Positions 38,036 through 47,321 of a stretch of DNA of 64,000 nt are shown one piece after another. The stretch covers positions 1 to 64,000 of the forward strand of contig CADEDN010000018.1 in NCBI GenBank assembly GCA_902826095.1. Reading direction: 5' to 3'. This DNA comes from an uncultured Alphaproteobacteria bacterium (GTDB taxonomy: Bacteria; Pseudomonadota; Alphaproteobacteria; Caulobacterales; Parvularculaceae). The translations under genes were made by a program, and so were the position numbers. The first letter of the stretch is position 1, and every line of letters begins with the position of its first letter. Under the pieces are notes generated by a model. That model was not told the DNA's origin. It was given only the letters and a program-made list of their open reading frames with translations, and did not search any database.

Positions 38036-40126
38036 ATGATTACCGGAACGCTCCTTGACGACGAAATCGAAGGCACGGCGGCGTCGGAATTGATTGACGG
38101 CCTTGCCGGCGACGATGAACTTCGCGGTCGCGGCGGGGCTGACACGATCCTCGGCGGGCTCGGTCTCGACAAGCTCAAGGGAGACGGCGGCAATGATCTC
38201 CTCGACGGCGGCGATGGCGACGACGACCTCAATGGCGATGACGGCGACGACAGCCTGCTCGGGGCGCTCGGCGCTGACGATCTCACCGGCGATATCGGCA
38301 ATGACGTTCTCGACGGCGGCGCCGGCTCGGACAAGCTGGAAGGCGAGCTCGGCGACGACACGATGACCGGCGGCGCCGATGGCGACGAGTTTGAAATCGA
38401 CGACCTCGATTTCGGCGATGACGTCGTCACCGATTTCAGCGCCGGCGACTGGATCGATTTCGAAGAGTCGGGCCTCGTCACGTCGAACTGGAGCGTCGCG
38501 CAGAACGGCGCGAATGCGATTCTATCCAACACGCTCAATGGTTCAACGATCACGCTGCAGGGCGTCGATGCGGCCGACATCGTCATCGGCAATCAAGAAA
38601 TCTACCTGGTGACCGGCGGCGGTCAGACGGGCGGCGCTGGCGACGATGCGCTGCAGGGCGGGCCCGGTGCCGATTCCATGACGGGCGCCGCGGGCGACGA
38701 TTTCCTCAAGGGCCGCGCCGGCGCCGACACGCTCGACGGCGGGGACGGGAACGACACGCTGAAGGGCGATGAAGACAATGACAGCCTGATCGGCGGCGCC
38801 GGAAACGACTCGATGGAGGGCGATCTCGGCGACGACGTCCTGGATGGCGGCGACGGCGCGGACAAGCTCGAAGGATCGGAAGGCGACGACACGATGACCG
38901 GCGGCGCCGGCCCCGACAAATTCGACTTCGACGATACGGACGATTTCGGCAATGACGTCGTGACGGACTTCGCCGTCGAGGACGAGCTCGATTTCGACGA
39001 CACGATTTTCGACATGAACGCCTTCACATTCACGCAGAACGGCGCGGACGCGGTCGTCACCTACACGCCCTCCGGCGCGACCATCGCGCTGCAAAACGTC
39101 AATGCGTCGGACCTCTTCGTCGACGACGACGATATCCGCATGTTCACGGCGGGCGGCGGGTCGACATCCGGATCAGGCTTTGACGATTCGATCGTCGGCA
39201 ACACCGGCGACGATTCAATCGGCGGCGGGTCGGGCGACGATTCGCTCAGCGGCAATGACGGCGAAGACACGATCAGCGGCGGCGACGGCCGGGATTATCT
39301 TGAAGGCGACGCCGGAGACGACACCATTTCCGGCAGCGACTCGAGCGACACGCTTTCCGGCGGCGATGGAAACGATTTGCTCGTTTCCGGCCAGGGCGGC
39401 GACAGCAATGACGGCGGGCTTGGCGATGATTCAATCGACGGCGGCGCGGGCGATGATTCGCTTTCCGGCGGCGCCGATCGCGACAGCCTGTTCGGCGGAA
39501 CGCGCAACGACTCCCTGTCAGGAGACAACGGCAATGACACGCTGTCCGGCGGATCCGGCCGCGACATTGAAGACGGCGGCAAGGGCTATGACTTCATTCT
39601 CGGCGGCGATGACGGCGACACCTTGCTCGGCGGCGATCTCAAGGACACGCTCTCCGGCGACAACGGCAATGACGTCCTGTCCGGCGGCGTCGACGACGAC
39701 AGATTAGTCGGCGGATCCGGGCGCGACAGCTGCAGCGGCGGCGGCGGCCATGACTCCGTGGACGGAAGCGCCGGCGACGACGTTCTCGGCGGCGGCTCCG
39801 GATTCGACTATCTTGTCGGCGGAACCGGCGCGGATACGCTTTCGGGCGGCGACGGCAATGACAAGCTCCTCGGCGGCTCGGAGGCCGACGCCTTCGTCTT
39901 CGCGATCGGCGACGACCAGGACCAGATCCGCGACTTTGACGTCAATGCGGGCGACGTTATCAAACTCCTTGGCTTCGGCGCGGCGTTCGACAGCTTTGGC
40001 GAAGTGCTCGCCGCCGCGAGCGACAATGGCGTCGACACGACGATCAATTTCGGCAATGGCGACATCATCGTCATGAAAGGCGTCGTTGTCGCCGATCTTT
40101 CGGTGAACGACTTCATATTCGGGTAG
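38036..40126 (+). CDS. RTX-12: RTX protein with two beta inserts, paralogue of RTX-9
   Basis: 696-aa protein, repeats from the first residues (MITGTLLDDEIEGTAASE). Insert 1, near nt 38385-38620 (FEIDDLDFGDDVVTDFSAGD...VAQNGANAILSN), and insert 2, near 38920-39160 (FDFDDTDDFGNDVVTDFAV...FTQNGADAVVTY), correspond one-to-one with RTX-9. The repeats are unusually acidic (DGDDDLNGDDGDDS), implying a high calcium load. The terminal module lacks the AG-GV element (DQIRDFDVNAGDVIKLLG) and ends VNDFIFG. AAAGGA lies upstream of ATG 38036; a TTG two codons earlier is in frame but less likely. Confidence 0.82.
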   Translation: MITGTLLDDEIEGTAASELIDGLAGDDELRGRGGADTILGGLGLDKLKGDGGNDLLDGGDGDDDLNGDDGDDSLLGALGADDLTGDIGNDVLDGGAGSDKLEGELGDDTMTGGADGDEFEIDDLDFGDDVVTDFSAGDWIDFEESGLVTSNWSVAQNGANAILSNTLNGSTITLQGVDAADIVIGNQEIYLVTGGGQTGGAGDDALQGGPGADSMTGAAGDDFLKGRAGADTLDGGDGNDTLKGDEDNDSLIGGAGNDSMEGDLGDDVLDGGDGADKLEGSEGDDTMTGGAGPDKFDFDDTDDFGNDVVTDFAVEDELDFDDTIFDMNAFTFTQNGADAVVTYTPSGATIALQNVNASDLFVDDDDIRMFTAGGGSTSGSGFDDSIVGNTGDDSIGGGSGDDSLSGNDGEDTISGGDGRDYLEGDAGDDTISGSDSSDTLSGGDGNDLLVSGQGGDSNDGGLGDDSIDGGAGDDSLSGGADRDSLFGGTRNDSLSGDNGNDTLSGGSGRDIEDGGKGYDFILGGDDGDTLLGGDLKDTLSGDNGNDVLSGGVDDDRLVGGSGRDSCSGGGGHDSVDGSAGDDVLGGGSGFDYLVGGTGADTLSGGDGNDKLLGGSEADAFVFAIGDDQDQIRDFDVNAGDVIKLLGFGAAFDSFGEVLAAASDNGVDTTINFGNGDIIVMKGVVVADLSVNDFIFG

Positions 40127-40149
40127 TCGCGCCCGGAGTTGTCGGTTTT

Positions 40150-40180
40150 GGGCCCGCCGACATCGGCGGGCCCTTTTTTT
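40150..40180 (+). terminator. Rho-independent terminator after RTX-12
   Basis: Perfect 10-bp stem GGGCCCGCCG / CGGCGGGCCC with loop ACAT, followed by seven T residues. Confidence 0.9.
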
Positions 40181-40203
40181 GTTGCGCTGCAATGAGGAAT
40201 TTT

Positions 40204-40232
40204 TTGATCGCCCGCCGCCCGGATTTTGCTAT
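40204..40232 (+). promoter_or_regulatory. Candidate promoter of RTX-13
   Basis: TTGATC and TGCTAT separated by 17 nt, just after the RTX-12 terminator and about 78 nt before the RTX-13 start. The -10 match is weak; spacing and placement support it. Confidence 0.3.
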
Positions 40233-40309
40233 TTGAAGCGGCGCGATTGTGTTCCAATCGTATCGGAGGCGGCGCAAGCCGCTGCGAGCATGCAAATGGG
40301 AGCAGTGTG

Positions 40310-41503
40310 ATGACGAATTATAGCGAGACCGTCAGCGGCGACATTTCAAACAACCGGCTCGCGACGACAGGGCTCGCGCTGACGCTCGGATCGAACACCG
40401 TGACGTCGAGCCAGTCGAGCGCCGACGATGATTTCTTCACCATCACCATTCCAGCCGGGCACAAGCTCAGCCAGATCATTTTGGTTTCCTACAGCGCCGC
40501 CGATCTCGCCTTTCTCGCAATACAGGCGGGCGGGACGTTCACGGAGAATCCCGCGGCGCCCAATGTCGGCAATATTCTTGGCGCGGTTCACTACGGACCG
40601 ACGCTGGTCGGGACGAATATTCTTGACAATATGGGCGTCTTCCCAGGGACGATCGGCTTTACGCCGCCGCTAACCGGATCGACCTACACATTCTGGTTCA
40701 ACCAGACGTCGGCCGCGACAACGACCGTCAGCGTCAATTTCATCGTTGAAGCAATCGCGACAAACGGCGCGGATTCAATCGATGGCGGCGCCGCGGCCGA
40801 CACGATTTCAGCGCTTGACGGGAACGATACGGTGCGCGGCGCAGGCGGCGCCGATTCGCTCTCGGGCGACAATGGCGCAGATCAATTGTTCGGCGACGCC
40901 GGCAACGACACCATGAGAGGCGGCGCGGGCGTAGACACGCTGCGCGGCGGCGACGACAATGACAGCCTCTTCGGCGACGCCCAGGCGGACACGGTCTTTG
41001 GCGACAGCGGCGACGACACCATTGATAGCGGAACCGGGAACGACGTTGTCGACGGCGGCGGACAAAAAGACAGAATTTTCACGGGTTCCGGGTTCGACTC
41101 TCTGATCGGCGGCGGCGGCAATGATACGCTGCAGGGCGGGAATGACAACGACACCATGCTGGGCGGCGCGGCATTCGACGTGCTCGAAGGCGGCGACGGG
41201 AACGACAGCCTTGCGGGCGGGGATTCCAACGACGTGATCTTCGGCGGCGTCGGCAATGACACAATCGTCTTCAATCTCGGCGACGATACGGACACGATCC
41301 GTGACTTCACGGCGGGCGCGGGCGTCGGCGACGTCATCCGGCTCGTCGGCTTCGGCGCGGCGTTCAACACGTTCGCGGAGATTCTCGCCGCCGCGACCGA
41401 CAACGGCGTTCATACGACGATCAATTTCGGCGGCGGCGATGTCCTCGTCCTGAGGGGCGTTCTGGTCAGTCAGCTCGCTGCGGATGATTTCACCTTCGGG
41501 TGA
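40310..41503 (+). CDS. RTX-13: PEP/PPC-like beta domain with RTX repeats
   Basis: 397-aa protein, the shortest of the array. Residues 1-~150 form one beta-sandwich-like domain: NYSETVSGDISNNRLATTG, ADDDFFTITIPAGHKLSQI, DLAFLAIQAGGTF, GFTPPLTGSTYTFWFNQTS. This matches a domain seen in secreted bacterial proteins that is related in appearance to pre-peptidase C-terminal (PPC) domains and usually thought to bind carbohydrate or aid secretion; its function is not established. RTX repeats follow and join the last ~190 residues of the constant cassette, ending ADDFTFG. Start: ATG 40310 has GGGAG upstream; a longer frame from 40226 would begin inside the promoter region. Confidence 0.82.
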   Translation: MTNYSETVSGDISNNRLATTGLALTLGSNTVTSSQSSADDDFFTITIPAGHKLSQIILVSYSAADLAFLAIQAGGTFTENPAAPNVGNILGAVHYGPTLVGTNILDNMGVFPGTIGFTPPLTGSTYTFWFNQTSAATTTVSVNFIVEAIATNGADSIDGGAAADTISALDGNDTVRGAGGADSLSGDNGADQLFGDAGNDTMRGGAGVDTLRGGDDNDSLFGDAQADTVFGDSGDDTIDSGTGNDVVDGGGQKDRIFTGSGFDSLIGGGGNDTLQGGNDNDTMLGGAAFDVLEGGDGNDSLAGGDSNDVIFGGVGNDTIVFNLGDDTDTIRDFTAGAGVGDVIRLVGFGAAFNTFAEILAAATDNGVHTTINFGGGDVLVLRGVLVSQLAADDFTFG

Positions 41504-41558
41504 TCGAGTCGCAGGACCGCGGCCCGGCCTGTTTTAGTTAATGGAGCGGGCGCCATGG

Positions 41559-41580
41559 GCGGCGGCGCCGCCGCTTTTTT
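41559..41580 (+). terminator. Terminator after RTX-13
   Basis: Self-complementary GCGGCGGC/GCCGCCGC followed by TTTTTT, about 55 nt beyond the RTX-13 stop. Confidence 0.65.
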
Positions 41581-41699
41581 GGCGCAATCGCGCCTGAAAT
41601 CCGCACAATTTTAGCATGTACTGGGGGTAGTCGCAGTTGGCGGCCGCCATTATTCTGCCGGCCTCATTTGACGACGCCAACAGGGGAGATTGACCCGGC

Positions 41700-43757
41700 A
41701 TGTTCACGGTTTCGGTCGGCGCTACGGGCGGTATCGCCCAATCCACGGTCAACACGATTATCGCCATCACGCAGGCGGCGGCCAATTATTGGGGCCGTTA
41801 CATCGATCACAGCCAGGCCTCGATCGATATCAAGATCGACTTTGTGGAGCTCGGGCCTGACACGCTGGCGCAGGCGGGAACTGACTATTATTTCGCCTAT
41901 AGTTCCGGCGGGCTCGATTTCTATGACCCGGCGACGGTGATCGAACTCGTCACCGGGATCGACGAAAACGGATCGGCGCCGGACATTCCGGTCGAGATTG
42001 ATGTCACCACCGTCACCGGGAACGAATTCAATCTCGGCGGCCTCGTCGACGGCGTGTCGACCGGCGGCGCCGGATTTGATCTGTGGACCGTGCTTGTTCA
42101 CGAAATCGCTCATGGTCTCGGCCTGTTGACGTTCCTCGATTTGCCGGGAATCGACCGCACGTCATTTGACCAATATGTCACGCAAAGCGGCGGGACCTAT
42201 TATTTTGACGGACCAGATCCGAATTTCGGACCGATCCAGCTTGACGACGGAATCGCGCATCTTGCGACCGGGCTCAACAGCATTTTAAGTCCGACCATCA
42301 GTTCGGGCTTCGCCCGCTATCTCACCGCGCAGGATGTCTCGATTTTCGGCGACATCAGCGTGCCGCTGAAACGGCCGACAGCGGGCAATGATGAATTGTC
42401 GAGCTTCGGCACGACGTCTAATTCTGCAAGCGCGAACCCGGATCTGCATGGGCTCGGCGGCCATGACACCATCATCGGCCTGCCGACGAAAGACCGGCTT
42501 TTCGGCGATGACGGAAACGACAATCTCTATGGCAGCCATGGCGATGACTTGCTTGACGGCGGGGAGGGCGCCGACACGTTGAAAGGCGATGTCGGCGCCG
42601 ACACGCTGAATGGCGGGAATGGCGTTGACGCTGTCGACTATAGCGCCGGAACCGGCGCCGTCAGCGTCGATCTGGCCAGCGGCGCGGGCGGCGGCGGCAC
42701 CTTTGGCGCTGACACCTATGTCTCGATCGAAACAGTCATTGGAACAGGCTTTGGCGATACGGTCGTCGGCTCGCTCGCCGCCGATTCCCTGTTCGGCGGC
42801 GCGGGCGGCGATCAGCTTTCCGGCAATAATGGCAATGACACGTTGAACGGCGGCGACAATAACGACACGCTGGCGGGACAGGTTGGTAACGACCTTCTGC
42901 TTGGCGGCTCGGGCAACGACTCGATCGCCGGCGGGGATGATATCGATTCAGCCGATGGCGGCGCCGGACATGACACGATCGACGGCGGCGCCAGCGGTGA
43001 CGCCCTCACCGGCGCCGCCGGGAATGACTCGCTGATCGGCGTTCAAGGCGACGATACGCTGGCGGGCGACGCCGGAAGCGACACGCTCGCCGGCGGCGAC
43101 GGCGCTGACAGTCTTCTTGGCGGCGACAATGGCGACTCCCTCGACGGCGGATTGCTGAACGACACTGCGCGTGGCGGCGCCGGCGCCGACACCGTGCGCG
43201 GCGGCGAAGGAAATGACAGCCTTTTCGGCGACTCTCAAAGCGACCAGGTTTTCGGCGACGCCGGCGACGACGTCATTGACGCCGGGACCGGCGACGACAC
43301 GGTCGACGGCGGCACGCAGAAGGATCGCATCTTCAGCGGTTCCGGGGCGGATTCGCTCGCTGGCGGCGGCGGCAACGACATCCTGCAGGGCGGCAACGAC
43401 GCTGACACGCTGCTCGGCGGCGCGGCGTTCGACGTGCTGGAAGGCGGCGACGGCGACGACAGCCTCGCCGGCGGCGACTCGAACGACGTCATTTTCGGCA
43501 ACGCCGGAAACGACACGATCCTCTTCAATCTCGGCGACGATGTGGACACGATCCGGGACTTCACCGAAGGCGCGGGCCTCGGCGACGTAATCCGCCTTGT
43601 CGGCTTCGGCGCGGCCTTCGATAGTTTTGCGGAGGTTCTCGCCGCGGCTACGGACGACGGCCTCCACACCACGATCAATCTCGGCGGCGGCGACGTGCTG
43701 ATCCTTCGCGGCGTGCTTGTGAGCCAGCTTGCGGCGGATGATTTCACCTTCGGCTGA
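41700..43757 (+). CDS. RTX-14: HExxH metallopeptidase-like domain with RTX repeats
   Basis: 685-aa paralogue of RTX-1 across residues 1-225 (MFTVSVGATGGIAQSTVN, ITQAAANYWGRYIDHSQAS). It has HEIAHGLGLLT (H134, E135, H138; Thr at the metzincin third-ligand place) and a downstream IAHLATG His. The Met-turn methionine seen in RTX-1 and RTX-4 is replaced: NSILSP instead of SLMSP, which may mean altered or lost activity. RTX repeats with one VDLASGAGGGGTFGAD spacer follow, then the second half of the constant cassette, ending ADDFTFG. A 47-nt stretch (43383-43429) is identical to RTX-15. GGGGAG lies 11 nt upstream of ATG 41700. Confidence 0.82.
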   Translation: MFTVSVGATGGIAQSTVNTIIAITQAAANYWGRYIDHSQASIDIKIDFVELGPDTLAQAGTDYYFAYSSGGLDFYDPATVIELVTGIDENGSAPDIPVEIDVTTVTGNEFNLGGLVDGVSTGGAGFDLWTVLVHEIAHGLGLLTFLDLPGIDRTSFDQYVTQSGGTYYFDGPDPNFGPIQLDDGIAHLATGLNSILSPTISSGFARYLTAQDVSIFGDISVPLKRPTAGNDELSSFGTTSNSASANPDLHGLGGHDTIIGLPTKDRLFGDDGNDNLYGSHGDDLLDGGEGADTLKGDVGADTLNGGNGVDAVDYSAGTGAVSVDLASGAGGGGTFGADTYVSIETVIGTGFGDTVVGSLAADSLFGGAGGDQLSGNNGNDTLNGGDNNDTLAGQVGNDLLLGGSGNDSIAGGDDIDSADGGAGHDTIDGGASGDALTGAAGNDSLIGVQGDDTLAGDAGSDTLAGGDGADSLLGGDNGDSLDGGLLNDTARGGAGADTVRGGEGNDSLFGDSQSDQVFGDAGDDVIDAGTGDDTVDGGTQKDRIFSGSGADSLAGGGGNDILQGGNDADTLLGGAAFDVLEGGDGDDSLAGGDSNDVIFGNAGNDTILFNLGDDVDTIRDFTEGAGLGDVIRLVGFGAAFDSFAEVLAAATDDGLHTTINLGGGDVLILRGVLVSQLAADDFTFG

Positions 43758-44033
43758 GCGCTGACAGCCTGCCAATGCGGCGCTGCGGCCTTAGGATAGA
43801 GCTAATGCCGCGGCGCCTGTTTGTGCCGGTCGAATAGCGGCCCGGAAAACAACCGATCGTGGGCTTGCGGCCCTATCGTCCGGCCTGCTTTGTGGTAGCC
43901 TGACGGCGCGAGGCGAATTCGCCGCGACGACACAACTTATTGGCGTCGACGCGGCGAATCCGGAGCGGCTTGCGATCATTCAACCGCATACGGATCAAGC
44001 CGCGCATTGAAGCGTATTGCGCAGGGGCGATCA

Positions 44034-47030
44034 ATGGCGGACATCACTGGCACGATCGGAAATGATTCATTGCCCGGCACCTCCGTCGACGACACGATCA
44101 GGGGTCTTGACGGCAACGACACGATCGAAGGGCTTGACGGAAACGACAGTCTCGACGCCGGCAACGGATTTGACAGCGTCACCGGCGGATTAGGCGCCGA
44201 CACGATCATCGGCTTCGGCAACAACGACACGCTTTTCGGCGAGGAGGGCGACGATTCAATCCTTGGCGGCGGCGGCCGCGATTCCGCCGATGGCGGCGTC
44301 GGATTTGACTGGCTCGAAGGCGGCGGCGGCGACGACACCCTTTCCGGCGGGGCGGACAATGATGTCGTCGGCGGCGGCGCCGGCAATGATCGGCTGTTCG
44401 GCGGTCTCGGCAATGACACGCTTGTCGCGAGCGGGGGCAGGGACACGGTCGACGGCGGCGACGGTGACGATTCAATCGACGCTGGCAATGACGGTCTTGC
44501 GGATTCAATCATCGGCGGGCTAGGCAATGACACGATCTCTCGATTTGGGCGCGGCGGCGACACCGCGGACGCTGGCGACGGCGACGATTTTGTTTTTGTC
44601 GATCTGATCGACAGCTCTGTTTCAACGCTGACGCTCGGCGCTGGGGCCGACACCGTTCAACTGCGCGTCAGCGCGACGACAGGCCGCGTTGTAATCACAG
44701 ACTTTCAGGCAGCTCCAGGCGGCGATCTTGTCAACCTTGCCGGCGTGCTGACCGCGCTGTCGGTTTGGGATGGAACGTCGAACCCATTCCTCGCCACGCA
44801 AGGCTTCCTGCGCCTGCGGCAGGACGGCGCCGATGTCGTTTTCGACGTCGACATCAATGGCGGCGGCGACGCCTTCATTGAGAAGGCGCGGTTTCAGAGC
44901 ACGCTGCTCCAGGACTTTGAAGGCGCCTTCACGCCGGCCTTTTCCGTCAGCCCGCCGGCGATCGGCGGGGATCGGGCGATCGTCGTCGCGCCGGGCGGCT
45001 CGGCGGTCATTACGCCGGCGGATCTCGTCGAAAATGATCCCGACGATTCCGGCGCGGCGCTGACGTGGACGGCCTCGAACGTCGTCGGCGGGCATCTGGC
45101 GCTCGCCGGCGCGCCTGGCGTCGCCATAACGATCTTCAGCAACGCCGACCTTGAAGCCGGCAACGTTTTGTTCGTGCACGATGGTTCTCCGGCGAGGACG
45201 GGCGGCTTCGAAATCGTGCTGACGGACGACAGCGGCGGAACATCGGGCGCGCCGCAGACCGTGACGGCGACCTTCAATACCGCGCCACTCGCCGCCGACG
45301 ATTCGTTCGCTGGATCGGAGGATTCGCCTTCGATCGCCGGCAATCTGCTCGCGGACAACGGCGCCGGCGCTGATGCGGACGCTGAGAGCGACGCACTTGT
45401 CGTCTCCGCGGTGAACGGTCTGCCGGCGAGCGTCGGCGCGCAGGTGACGCTCGCCTCCGGCGCGCTGCTGACGGTCAACGCGGATGGAACGTTCAGTTAC
45501 GACCCGAACGGCCAGTTCGATCATCTCGGCGAGGGCGCATCCGACGTCGACGCCTTCGTCTACACGATATCGGACGGCTTTGGCGGGTTTTCGAGCGCGA
45601 CGGTCAGCTTTTCGCTGGCGGGCGTCAATGATGCGCCGGTCGCGAAAGATGACGCCGTCGGAACCGACGAGAATACCGCGCTTCTCGGCGATGCGTTCGC
45701 CGACAATGGTCAGGGCCTCGACGCCGATGTCGACGACGGTGATGCGATTTCGGTGACGGCCGTCAACGGCCAGAGCGCGAATGTCGGGACGCAGATCGCG
45801 CTTGCGTCAGGCGCGCTGCTGACATTGAACGCCGACGGAACCTTCGCATACGATCCAAACGGCGCGTTCAATAGCCTCGGGCAAGGTCAGCTCGGCGCCG
45901 ACAGCTTCACTTATGAAATATCGGATGGGCATGGCGGCGTCAGCAGCGCGACGGTCGCGGTGACGATCACGGGGTTGGCGCCGATCGCGACGGCGGGGCC
46001 CGATTTGCTGATCGGCTCTTCAAGCGCGGACACAATCGACGGGCTTGCCGGCGACGACACCATCAACGGGCTTGCGCTCGGCGATCAGCTGTTCGGCAAC
46101 GCCGGCGATGATGTCATCGACGGCGGCGAAGGCAGCGACAACATCGATGGCGGCGACGGCGCGGATCTCATTCTCGGGCAGTCCGGCCGTGACACTGTCG
46201 CAGGGGGAATCGGCAATGACTCGATCGACGCCTCGGCGGGCGATGATTCCCTTGACGGCGGCGCCAATAATGACTCGCTTGTCGGCGGGACCGGCATTGA
46301 CAGACTTGTCGGCAACAACGGCAATGACACGATCCAGGGCGGCCTCGATAGCGACACCATTCTCGGCGGCAAAGGTTTTGACTATCTGCTCGGCCAGGAT
46401 GGCGCGGATTCAATCGAAGGCGGCGAACTGGCGGACACCCTTAGCGGCGGCAACCAGAATGACATTTTGCGCGGCGGCGCGGAGAATGATTTGATCTTCG
46501 GCAATGCGCAGCGAGACCTGATCTTTGGCGACGACGGCGATGACATCATTGACGCCGGAACCGGCGATGACACGGTCGACGGCGGCGGCCAGAAGGACAG
46601 GATTTTCGGCGGTTCCGGCGCCGACTCGATCATCGGCGGCGGCGGCAACGACATTCTGCAGGGCGGCAACGACGCTGACACGCTGCTCGGCGGCGCGGCG
46701 TTTGACGTGCTTGAAGGCGGCGACGGCGATGACAGCCTCGCGGGCGGGGATTCCAACGACGTCATTTTCGGAAACGCCGGCAACGACACGATCGTCTTCA
46801 ATCTCGGCGACGATACGGACACGGTTCGCGACTTCACGGCGGGCGCTGGCGTTGGTGACGTGATCCGCCTTGTCGGCTTCGGCGCCGCCTTTGATACGTT
46901 TGCGGAGGTTCTCGCCGCCGCGACGGACGACGGCCTTCACACGACGATCAATCTCGGCGGCGGGGATGTCCTCATCCTCCGCGGCGTCCTCGTCAGCCAG
47001 CTCGCGGCCGACGATTTCATCTACGGCTGA
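44034..47030 (+). CDS. RTX-15: RTX protein with cadherin/VCBS-like adhesion domains
   Basis: 998-aa protein. Order: RTX repeats (1-175); a beta segment resembling a type I secretion target domain but placed internally (VVITDFQAAPGGDLVNLAGVL...GFLRLRQDGADVVFDVD, ~190-300); a CSPG/cadherin-like domain (AIVVAPGGSAVITPADL...VLFVHDGSP, ~310-412); two tandem VCBS/Big-like domains (~415-530 and ~530-646, each with ALLTxNADGTFxYDPNG, FxYxISDGxGG and SxATV); RTX repeats; and the full constant cassette from ~46175, ending ADDFIYG. VCBS-type tandem domains are typical of large T1SS adhesins. Start ATG 44034, with AGGGGCG upstream. Confidence 0.85.
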   Translation: MADITGTIGNDSLPGTSVDDTIRGLDGNDTIEGLDGNDSLDAGNGFDSVTGGLGADTIIGFGNNDTLFGEEGDDSILGGGGRDSADGGVGFDWLEGGGGDDTLSGGADNDVVGGGAGNDRLFGGLGNDTLVASGGRDTVDGGDGDDSIDAGNDGLADSIIGGLGNDTISRFGRGGDTADAGDGDDFVFVDLIDSSVSTLTLGAGADTVQLRVSATTGRVVITDFQAAPGGDLVNLAGVLTALSVWDGTSNPFLATQGFLRLRQDGADVVFDVDINGGGDAFIEKARFQSTLLQDFEGAFTPAFSVSPPAIGGDRAIVVAPGGSAVITPADLVENDPDDSGAALTWTASNVVGGHLALAGAPGVAITIFSNADLEAGNVLFVHDGSPARTGGFEIVLTDDSGGTSGAPQTVTATFNTAPLAADDSFAGSEDSPSIAGNLLADNGAGADADAESDALVVSAVNGLPASVGAQVTLASGALLTVNADGTFSYDPNGQFDHLGEGASDVDAFVYTISDGFGGFSSATVSFSLAGVNDAPVAKDDAVGTDENTALLGDAFADNGQGLDADVDDGDAISVTAVNGQSANVGTQIALASGALLTLNADGTFAYDPNGAFNSLGQGQLGADSFTYEISDGHGGVSSATVAVTITGLAPIATAGPDLLIGSSSADTIDGLAGDDTINGLALGDQLFGNAGDDVIDGGEGSDNIDGGDGADLILGQSGRDTVAGGIGNDSIDASAGDDSLDGGANNDSLVGGTGIDRLVGNNGNDTIQGGLDSDTILGGKGFDYLLGQDGADSIEGGELADTLSGGNQNDILRGGAENDLIFGNAQRDLIFGDDGDDIIDAGTGDDTVDGGGQKDRIFGGSGADSIIGGGGNDILQGGNDADTLLGGAAFDVLEGGDGDDSLAGGDSNDVIFGNAGNDTIVFNLGDDTDTVRDFTAGAGVGDVIRLVGFGAAFDTFAEVLAAATDDGLHTTINLGGGDVLILRGVLVSQLAADDFIYG

Positions 47031-47051
47031 GCCGCTTACAGACCAATGAAG

Positions 47052-47080
47052 AAACGCCCGCGCCCAAAGCGCGGGCGTTT
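47052..47080 (+). terminator. Hairpin terminator after RTX-15
   Basis: Perfect 12-bp stem AAACGCCCGCGC / GCGCGGGCGTTT with loop CCAAA, 21 nt past the stop. The 3' side ends in TTT only, so termination may rely mostly on the stem. Confidence 0.75.
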
Positions 47081-47321
47081 CGCGTTTGCGAAGCCGCCAC
47101 CCTGACGCTCGCCGCACAATCGTCAGTTGTCGAACGGGCCGATGGGCGCAGCCGCCGCGCCGGCGAGCGCCCCCAGAATGTGACCTTGGTCATTCCGGCG
47201 GCCGATTGCCCGTGACGGGTCCATCGGCCGAGGCTAGCATAAGGCGATGCTGGCGAACGCCTCATGGCCGCCGGCGATGATGGGCGCCGCTTGTGAGCGC
47301 CCCGCCAGAAAGGAAGTCCCA

